A DNA stretch of 64,000 bases from CAMBDS01 sp964355675 (lineage in GTDB: Bacteria > Electryoneota > AABM5-125-24 > Hatepunaeales > Hatepunaeaceae), in NCBI GenBank assembly GCA_964355675.1, contig CAYHEC010000012.1, positions 1-64,000 of the forward strand. Reading direction: 5' to 3'. A program made the translations under genes and the position numbers. Under the pieces are notes generated by a model. It was not told the origin of the DNA and did no database searches. It saw nothing but the letters and a program-made list of their open reading frames with translations. Numbering within the stretch: the first letter of the stretch is position 1; the number at the start of each line of letters is the position of its first letter. Of this stretch, positions 58,548 to 64,000 are shown one piece after another.

Positions 58548-59003
58548 ATGAAAAACCGTCAAACAAATTTTCAACCCTGCAACGACTACTCAGAAACTGT
58601 AGTAGCTCGATTGTTAGAAAGATCACCCGGCGATCCTGAGCGGACTCGGTGGGAGGCTCATGCTGACCTCTGCCCAATCTGCGAAGAGGTTGTCGGATCT
58701 GATCGGGATCTCATTACTGACATCAGACGATTGCCTGACCCGGCGCCGGTGATGGTTCGTGCGGCTGTCATGTCGAGAGTTTCTGGTCGGCATAAGCCGC
58801 GTTTGCTCCGAACAGGCGATCTGGCTTGGGGAGCTTCCGCCGCATTTGCAGGCGCGATCCTTGGGTTGGTGTTGGTTTGGAGCGGTAGCGGTGGAGTGAC
58901 AGCCAATGGCATCTCGAGTAGCGGAGATGATATGGCCTCGCTTAGCGTCGTTGACGAATTCGATACCTTTATCGCCGATTTGTCGATCACACAGAGGGAA
59001 TGA
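58548..59003 (+). CDS. Zinc anti-sigma-factor-like membrane protein
   Basis: A 151-aa protein. An N-terminal ZAS-type zinc site HADLCPIC (His38, Cys42, Cys45) is followed by one membrane helix (about 88-108, WGASAAFAGAILGLVLVW) and a short outer domain. Such proteins hold an ECF sigma factor inactive. In similar loci an ECF sigma gene precedes it; none does here. It overlaps the next gene by 4 nt (ATGA), so it belongs with the Spy-like genes. Confidence 0.75.
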   Translation: MKNRQTNFQPCNDYSETVVARLLERSPGDPERTRWEAHADLCPICEEVVGSDRDLITDIRRLPDPAPVMVRAAVMSRVSGRHKPRLLRTGDLAWGASAAFAGAILGLVLVWSGSGGVTANGISSSGDDMASLSVVDEFDTFIADLSITQRE

Positions 59004-59482
59004 GTAAATTGCTGACTCGAAACCGGGTAATCGGAACACTGCTACTGATTTCATGGACTTTAAACGTGGCTTTGGGAGTAGCGCTTTATTTCTCGAATCA
59101 CCCCCGGGCGTTTCCTCGACGGCCTTTCGGACATCAATTCGGACATTCAGGCGACGAGACAGCTCCTCCGCCCGGAATACCACTTGAATTCCGCGAAGCA
59201 TTACGTGAGGGGGTTGACTCACTAATGGACGAGCAACATTGCATAGCTCAAGAATTGTATGCGACGTTGGTCGCCGACTCGCTTGACACAACCCGACTGC
59301 GATTGCTCACCGATTCTCTCGGTGAAATGCGCTGTCAAATTCAGAAGACAATGATTTCCAAAATAGCGGGATTGCACGATAAGCTTTCGCCTGAAGAGTG
59401 GAAGAAGATTTGCTCCCGCATGGTCGGCCGGATCGGTGGTGAAAGGCATGATCGCGAATTTCGCCATCGGGACAAGGATTAA
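59000..59482 (+). CDS. Spy/CpxP-like periplasmic protein with membrane anchor
   Basis: A 160-aa protein. One N-terminal membrane helix (RVIGTLLLISWTLNVALGVALYF) is followed by a His-rich segment (FGHQFGHSGDE) and a helical domain with LRLLTDSLGEMRCQIQKTMI and LSPEEWKKICSRMVGR. This resembles the heavy-metal sensor/resistance branch of the Spy/CpxP family. It lies between the anti-sigma gene and a second Spy-like gene, a common operon for envelope or metal stress. Confidence 0.7.
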   Translation: MSKLLTRNRVIGTLLLISWTLNVALGVALYFSNHPRAFPRRPFGHQFGHSGDETAPPPGIPLEFREALREGVDSLMDEQHCIAQELYATLVADSLDTTRLRLLTDSLGEMRCQIQKTMISKIAGLHDKLSPEEWKKICSRMVGRIGGERHDREFRHRDKD

Positions 59483-59512
59483 CTTAATTTCACTCACAAC
59501 AGGAAACAGACA

Positions 59513-60112
59513 ATGAAACGAATTCTATTCATGGCTCTTGCGTTGATTTTGATCAGTGCCGGAACCACACTTGCTCAACACCCTAAGGAAATGGGAGCTC
59601 CGATGCCGGGCATGATGCCGCCAGGACATCCTCCGATGGGCATGGCAATGGATGACGACGAAGACGGAATGAAGCATTGCATGATGGGCATCGGTTTTAC
59701 CGATGAACAGCAAGCGAAGCTTGATAAAATGCGTCTTGAGGGTCAAAGAACGCAAGTCGAGAAGAAAGCTCAAATGGCGGATCTTCAAGCCAAACTGAAG
59801 CTTGCAATGACTGCAGAGAAATTCAGCCAGAAAGAGATCGACGACGTCGCGGCCAAGATGGGGAAGTTCCATCAAGAAGCGATTCTCATGAAAGCCAAAC
59901 ACGTTCGGGAAGTACGTGAAATGCTGACAGCAGAGCAACGGATCAAGTTCGATCAGAGCATCCTCGACGGTAAGATGGGACCCGGTGGGCGTAGTCCCGG
60001 TTTTGGGATGGGTCACGGTATGGGAAAAGGGCACGACTGTGGATCGGGTTGTGACGACGACGATGACGACTGCGACCACAAGAAGAAAAAAGGCGGGAAG
60101 GACTGCGATTAA
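59513..60112 (+). CDS. Spy/CpxP-like periplasmic metal-binding chaperone
   Basis: A 199-aa exported protein (signal ILFMALALILISAGTTLA). Met/Pro/His-rich N-terminus (MGAPMPGMMPPGHPPMGMAM), then LTxxQ-type helices (IGFTDEQQAKLDKMRLEGQR, EMLTAEQRIKFDQ). The C-terminal tail is rich in His, Cys and Asp (GMGHGMGKGHDCGSGCDDDD), suggesting metal (Cu, Ni or Zn) binding. It probably protects the envelope under metal or misfolding stress. Confidence 0.82.
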   Translation: MKRILFMALALILISAGTTLAQHPKEMGAPMPGMMPPGHPPMGMAMDDDEDGMKHCMMGIGFTDEQQAKLDKMRLEGQRTQVEKKAQMADLQAKLKLAMTAEKFSQKEIDDVAAKMGKFHQEAILMKAKHVREVREMLTAEQRIKFDQSILDGKMGPGGRSPGFGMGHGMGKGHDCGSGCDDDDDDCDHKKKKGGKDCD

Positions 60113-60125
60113 TCCTCAATAGGAT

Positions 60126-60155
60126 AAGCCGTCAACCGCACAGGGTTGACGGCTT
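60126..60155. repeat. GCCGTCAACC hairpin
   Basis: AAGCCGTCAACC-GCACAG-GGTTGACGGCTT. The same stem word occurs in the hairpin at 31944-31975 and in the CTD-coding palindromes near 27010 and 34735. Confidence 0.85.
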
Positions 60156-60162
60156 GATTCTT

Positions 60163-60194
60163 AAGGTGTCAGCGCCAGAGGGCTGACACCTTTT
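60163..60194 (+). terminator. Rho-independent terminator after the Spy-like genes
   Basis: AAGGTGTCAGC pairs with GCTGACACCTT across an 8-nt loop, followed by TT and TAG. It closes the anti-sigma/Spy operon. Confidence 0.8.
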
Positions 60195-60431
60195 AGTAGC
60201 AAGACAGGGATCTTTTCTGTCGCGTAGAGCGGGATTCCAATATAGAGGTCGATTCGGAAATCGACCCTACGCGAGTAGCATAGATTCCACTCCCACCGTT
60301 GTTAGAGGTCGATTTGGAAATCGACCCTATTCGAATACAGTTTTCCTCGCATCGAATAGCTGTACAAATAAAATTTCAAGAAATTGGCACTCCCCCTTGC
60401 CCTGATGGTATTGTTATCGTAGTTTATCTTT
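60195..60431. repeat. Leader of uvrC with two GTAG-type palindromes
   Basis: GGTCGATTCGGAAATCGACCCTAC (60247-60270, here split as GGTCGATT-CGG-AAATCGACC and CTAC) and a second copy ending in CTAT (60307-60330). Between and after them the DNA is AT-rich; a promoter for uvrC is expected but none was clear. Confidence 0.8.
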
Positions 60432-62381
60432 ATGAACGATTCCAATGATAACAATACCAAAGGTTCGAGAAGAATCGCCCCGGCTCTTGCCGAAAAGCTC
60501 GCCCTTATTCCTGATCGACCGGGGGTATATGTTTTCAAGAGTTCCACCGGTCAAATCATCTACATCGGAAAGGCAAAAAGTCTTCGTTCGCGTGTGCGAA
60601 GTTATTTCACCTCCCCGGACGATGGCCGCTACCAATACCCGCGTCTTGTGGCTTCGATTCGTGACCTCGATCTCATACTGACCACCAGTGAAGTCGAAGC
60701 TCTGAAAACCGAAGCAGACTTAATTCGCTACCACAAACCTCGCTTCAATGTCGATCTCCGTGACGACAAGAGCTTTCCATTTATCAAAATCACCCGCGAA
60801 CCATTCCCACGTGTATTGTTGACCCGCAAACCTCAAGAAGCTCCCCCCGGTGACATCTATGGCCCATTCACTGACGTAAAAGGCACTCGTTCGCTATTAA
60901 GAACACTGAAAGGCATTCTCCAGATAAGGGATTGCAGTCTGCCATTGACGCCAGAAAAAATTGCTAATGGGAAGTTCAGGTTGTGTCTTGATTATCATAT
61001 CGGACGTTGTGGCGGGCCTTGCGAAGGTAAAATCGCGGCTGAGGCTTACTTACAAAACGTTCGTCGTTTTGTCAGGATACTAAAAGGCCATAATGAGGAG
61101 ACTATCGCCGAACTTGAAACTGAGATGAAGGAATTTTCAGCCACTCTTCGTTTCGAGGACGCGGCTTTCGCCCGCGACCGCATCGTCGCGGCACGGCGTT
61201 TTGCCGAAAGACAGCCAAAGGTCGTTCCAAACCCAATCGACTGCGACGCGGTCGGGATGGTGCGAGAGGACTCCTACGCGGCAATTTCGGTCATCAAGGT
61301 TCGCCACGGCCGAATTATCGGTCAGAGCCCCTTTCACATGGATAGGACAACCGGTCTTGATGAGTCGGCAGTTCTGGAGGCATTTTTAATTCGTTTTTAC
61401 GAGATCTCTGACTCAATTCCTGACACGATTCTGCTCTCAGCAGAGCTATCAGACGCCGCGCCGATGATCGCCTATCTTTCAGATTTAGCGGGAAGGAAGG
61501 TTGGAGTCCTCTGTCCTCAACGCGGTGAGAAGAAGCATCTGATCGAGATCGCGCACACCAACGCAGAGCACTTGCTCCTCGAGAACCGCGTCATGGCTGA
61601 CAAACGTGACTTTGTACCGCGGTCCATCACGGCTCTTCAGGAGAGCCTGAATCTTTCAACCCCGCCTCAACGGATCGACGCCTTCGATATTTCTCATCTG
61701 GCAGGATCTGATACGGTTGCTTCGATGGTCGTTTTCAAAGACGGGAAGCCGCTTAAGTCAGCCTATCGGATTTTCAAAATCAGAACTGTCGAAGGAATAG
61801 ACGACTTCAGCTCAATCGGGGAGGCAGTTGAGCGCCGATATAGTCGCCTGTTGATGGAGAAGGCAAATGTAGCCGATATCGATCAAGACGATTCGTCGCT
61901 CGAAGAAAACGCGACCGAGGAAAAAGCGCCTAAAGACAATTCTTTTCCCGATTTGGTGCTGATCGACGGGGGGATAGGCCAGTTGAATCGCGCTCGCCAA
62001 GTGCTCGACAGGCTGGGACTTCCCGAATTGCCGGTAGTTGGTCTGGCGAAAAGATTGGAGGAAATTTACATACCAGGGGAGAGCGAACCGTTATTGCTTA
62101 GCCGAAGTTCGTCGGCACTGCGTTTATTGCAACAGCTTCGTGACGAGGCTCATCGTTTTGCCATAACGAGGCAACGGCTTTTGCGCGGTAAAAGACAAGT
62201 TAAATCACGGCTCGATGCGATCGAGGGAGTAGGACCGTCTCGAAGAGGGATGTTGTTAAACCATTTTGGCTCGGTCAAGCGGATCGCGGCGGCTTCGCTT
62301 GAGGAATTAATCGCTGTTCCCGGAATGAATAAACGACTTGCTGAAGTTATTAAAACAGCTTTGCACGATGGAAAAGCTTAA
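60432..62381 (+). CDS. uvrC: Excinuclease ABC subunit C
   Basis: A 649-aa nuclease of nucleotide-excision repair. The GIY-YIG domain (about 25-105; RPGVYVFKSSTGQIIYIGKA) makes the 3' cut. The UVR motif (about 205-240, ELETEMKEFSATLRFEDAAF) binds UvrB. The RNase H-like domain (about 380-570; DAFDISHLAGSDTVASMVVF, LVLIDGGIGQLN) makes the 5' cut. Tandem HhH motifs (about 595-645; IEGVGPSRRGMLLNHFGS) bind DNA. Length is normal. Confidence 0.97.
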   Translation: MNDSNDNNTKGSRRIAPALAEKLALIPDRPGVYVFKSSTGQIIYIGKAKSLRSRVRSYFTSPDDGRYQYPRLVASIRDLDLILTTSEVEALKTEADLIRYHKPRFNVDLRDDKSFPFIKITREPFPRVLLTRKPQEAPPGDIYGPFTDVKGTRSLLRTLKGILQIRDCSLPLTPEKIANGKFRLCLDYHIGRCGGPCEGKIAAEAYLQNVRRFVRILKGHNEETIAELETEMKEFSATLRFEDAAFARDRIVAARRFAERQPKVVPNPIDCDAVGMVREDSYAAISVIKVRHGRIIGQSPFHMDRTTGLDESAVLEAFLIRFYEISDSIPDTILLSAELSDAAPMIAYLSDLAGRKVGVLCPQRGEKKHLIEIAHTNAEHLLLENRVMADKRDFVPRSITALQESLNLSTPPQRIDAFDISHLAGSDTVASMVVFKDGKPLKSAYRIFKIRTVEGIDDFSSIGEAVERRYSRLLMEKANVADIDQDDSSLEENATEEKAPKDNSFPDLVLIDGGIGQLNRARQVLDRLGLPELPVVGLAKRLEEIYIPGESEPLLLSRSSSALRLLQQLRDEAHRFAITRQRLLRGKRQVKSRLDAIEGVGPSRRGMLLNHFGSVKRIAAASLEELIAVPGMNKRLAEVIKTALHDGKA

Positions 62382-62382
62382 T

Positions 62383-63837
62383 ATGAGTCTATTGAAAATG
62401 CCTGCCGCGGGTAATCTGCTGGGCTTCGCTCGGCGAGTTGTTAGCGGTACTTTGTTATCATTGATTTTTCTCGGCTGTTCGCACCCTGGTCGAAATGCCA
62501 ACACATCCTATATCTACCCTCCCTTTACCAGCCATTGGGGATTCGCGCAATTCGGCAGTTTCGACCTGCGTCTTTTCCTCAGCAACAAAACACGCTTCGA
62601 CAATCCACAAGGCGTCGCCGTTATTAAACTGAATGAGAGTGACTGGCCTGTCTGTTTTTGGGTCAACTCCGGACAGAATGCCATTGTTTACAACAGCTCG
62701 GTCTATTCTCTGGGTCTTCATGGATTGTTAACGCCATGGTCACTGCAAATTTTGCGCAAGGACCTGAACGGTCAAACTATCTTGAAAATCCCCTGGGGGA
62801 TCACCGTCGACAATTCGGGCAATGTCTATGTCGTCGATCGCGGCAATTCTCGTGTTGTCAAACTTGTATATACAGATGGTGAGCATGAAAACGGAGCGCT
62901 GAAACTATCCGATTATATCGGTTCGTTCGGGTCAGAGCCGGGACAATTTCTCGATCCACGTGGAGTGGCGTGGGTTGCACCCGGGCTGATTGCGGTAGTC
63001 GATAATAGCCTGAACCGGGTTACAATCTTAAATGATAGCGGGCAGGTCATTAGATATTGGGAAGGATTGAACGAACCGATCTCGATAGCATCTTCGACAG
63101 GATCAAGGGAATTTGCTGAATACGATACCACAACTAATTTTCTTGCTGTGGTTGATTCTCTCGACCGGCGGATAACAATATTCGATTTGAATGGAACAAT
63201 TATCGCTCAAACCGACGCCATGAAGTGGAACGCTCCAATGACGCCTGATCTGAGTTTCGTCGCGATTGACCGCTTCGGACAAGTCCTTATCACCGACCGC
63301 AATAATGGCTGTATCCACAAACTGGATCGATACCTTGCATTCCTCACCAGTTTCGGTGAGTCCGGCGGGGGCAATTACCAGTTCGATCAACCGCGCGGCA
63401 TTGCCATTGATTCCGAATCCGGGAAGGTATATGTGGTGGAAAGAGAGAGAGTGCAGATGTTGTTTGTCGCGGTCGATGTTTCTCAATTTGAGGTGAAAGT
63501 TGTCGCCGATTCAAGCTGGCGCGATCTGTCGATTGACTTCCAGACAACCGAACCGGCGCTGGTCGATCTCGATCTGACGAATGAGTATGGGCAGTTTGTG
63601 GCGAGGATTATCGAGGGGCGTCTTTACCCGGCTGGTGGCAATCATCTCTCATGGGGGATGACCATCCCTGAATCACTTCCAGACGGAAGACCTTTGCCAG
63701 CCCTGCCACCGCCGTGCAAACCGGGTGAGAAGCTTCCTGACGGCAAATATCTACTTAAGGGGACATTCCGGGCGACTTATGGCTCAAAGGATGTTTATTC
63801 AAAAGAGATGAGAGCCGAATTTGGCTTAAAGCGGTGA
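62383..63837 (+). CDS. NHL-repeat lipoprotein
   Basis: A 484-aa protein. A signal with a lipobox-like FLGC (Cys32) is followed by NHL beta-propeller blades: WGITVDNSGNVYVVDRGNSR, PRGVAWVAPGLIAVVDNSLN, SFVAIDRFGQVLITDRNNGC and PRGIAIDSESGKVYVVERER. The C-terminal part has VDLDLTNEYGQFVARIIEGR with LPDGKYLLKGTFRAT, like a FlgD/CTD-type Ig fold. The ATG at 62383 follows the uvrC stop; an earlier ATG (62368) overlaps uvrC. The N-terminal DNA (GCTTCGCTCGGCGAG) resembles the palindrome at 43742. Confidence 0.78.
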   Translation: MSLLKMPAAGNLLGFARRVVSGTLLSLIFLGCSHPGRNANTSYIYPPFTSHWGFAQFGSFDLRLFLSNKTRFDNPQGVAVIKLNESDWPVCFWVNSGQNAIVYNSSVYSLGLHGLLTPWSLQILRKDLNGQTILKIPWGITVDNSGNVYVVDRGNSRVVKLVYTDGEHENGALKLSDYIGSFGSEPGQFLDPRGVAWVAPGLIAVVDNSLNRVTILNDSGQVIRYWEGLNEPISIASSTGSREFAEYDTTTNFLAVVDSLDRRITIFDLNGTIIAQTDAMKWNAPMTPDLSFVAIDRFGQVLITDRNNGCIHKLDRYLAFLTSFGESGGGNYQFDQPRGIAIDSESGKVYVVERERVQMLFVAVDVSQFEVKVVADSSWRDLSIDFQTTEPALVDLDLTNEYGQFVARIIEGRLYPAGGNHLSWGMTIPESLPDGRPLPALPPPCKPGEKLPDGKYLLKGTFRATYGSKDVYSKEMRAEFGLKR

Positions 63838-64000
63838 GTGGAAAATCAGGTTTACCAACGGCGCGCCCCAGATTACGCACTGCCAGCCGATTGGGATTTT
63901 CAGCCTGTTCAAACCGGCCGCAACAATGATCGAGATCGACGCGACTGCCGGAGCGAGGAGCCGCGCTTCGATCTGGAAAAAACGAAAGTTGTAAGCGACC
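63826..64000 (-). CDS. C-terminal end of a membrane protein (partial)
   Basis: The reverse strand is open from the window edge to a TAA at 63826-63828. It reads VAYNFRFFQIEARLLAPAVA, then SISIIVAAGLNRLKIPIGWQ and ends in FHSPL. Hydrophobic segments alternate with charged ones as in a membrane protein. It converges with the NHL gene and overlaps its end by 12 nt. The family is unknown. Confidence 0.45.
   Translation of the reverse strand, partial: VAYNFRFFQIEARLLAPAVASISIIVAAGLNRLKIPIGWQCVIWGAPLVNLIFHSPL

Noticed and set aside
1..64000. tRNA, rRNA or riboswitch genes
   Set aside because: None was recognised on either strand by eye; a covariance-model search would be decisive.

Overview
The window is a 64 kb scaffold piece of an uncultured bacterium of moderate GC content. 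It contains one 100-N assembly gap at 6199-6298. It is very probably a member of the FCB superphylum. Eight secreted proteins end in a Por_Secre_tail-like C-terminal domain (CTD) with the PNPFN signature, as used by type IX secretion. Outer-membrane beta-barrel genes are frequent, and there is a CIRCE-controlled groESL operon, a Rex repressor and a DUF6448 protein. A Calditrichota/KSB1/Electryoneota-like lineage would fit, but the phylum cannot be fixed from the sequence alone.

Layout. 1-6.5 kb: gyrA, a DUF2283/YgiT pair, a Phd/RelE-type toxin-antitoxin (TA) pair and an LVIVD-propeller exoprotein broken by the gap. 6.7-14.5 kb: rex, a degenerate 5'-nucleotidase-like protein, the lutABC lactate-oxidation operon, a five-copy 42-bp tandem array, a lipoprotein and an outer-membrane protein. 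14.5-20.9 kb: rpiB with a TA cassette, an OLD-family nuclease with a HepT-like partner, glyA, a DUF6448 protein, nrdR and a membrane protein. 21.1-26.8 kb: nuoJK without nuoLMN, a pile of small TA-like cassettes (two DUF4160/DUF2442 pairs and a nucleotidyltransferase pair), then motAB. 26.8-43.5 kb: six genes on the minus strand for CTD exoproteins (a subtilase, beta-helix proteins, a Ycf48-type propeller), interrupted by groES-groL. 43.8-52.2 kb: an outer-membrane protein and yhaN/yhaO-type DNA-repair genes split apart by a HicB/DUF4258/YgiT triad, a CTD protein and a RAYT transposase. 52.2-64 kb: DUF502, two outer-membrane barrels, rsmE, a UbiA prenyltransferase, maf, a zinc anti-sigma factor with two Spy-like proteins, uvrC, an NHL lipoprotein and the end of a minus-strand gene.

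Two patterns stand out. First, the window is full of short palindromes that carry the GTAG or GGAG head typical of REP elements. Their stem sequences vary widely, and a REP-associated tyrosine transposase (RAYT) sits between two near-identical REP doublets. The palindromes lie between genes, in the groESL leader, next to signal peptides, inside the yhaO-like gene, and repeatedly in frame in two loops of the secretion CTD. Second, small toxin-antitoxin cassettes sit directly after core genes and are followed by a second copy of that gene's 3' end. This is seen for rpiB (36 bp, one mismatch) and nuoK (59 bp, five mismatches). It suggests a cassette that inserts at gene ends and rebuilds or duplicates the tail.

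No rRNA, tRNA or CRISPR array was recognised.
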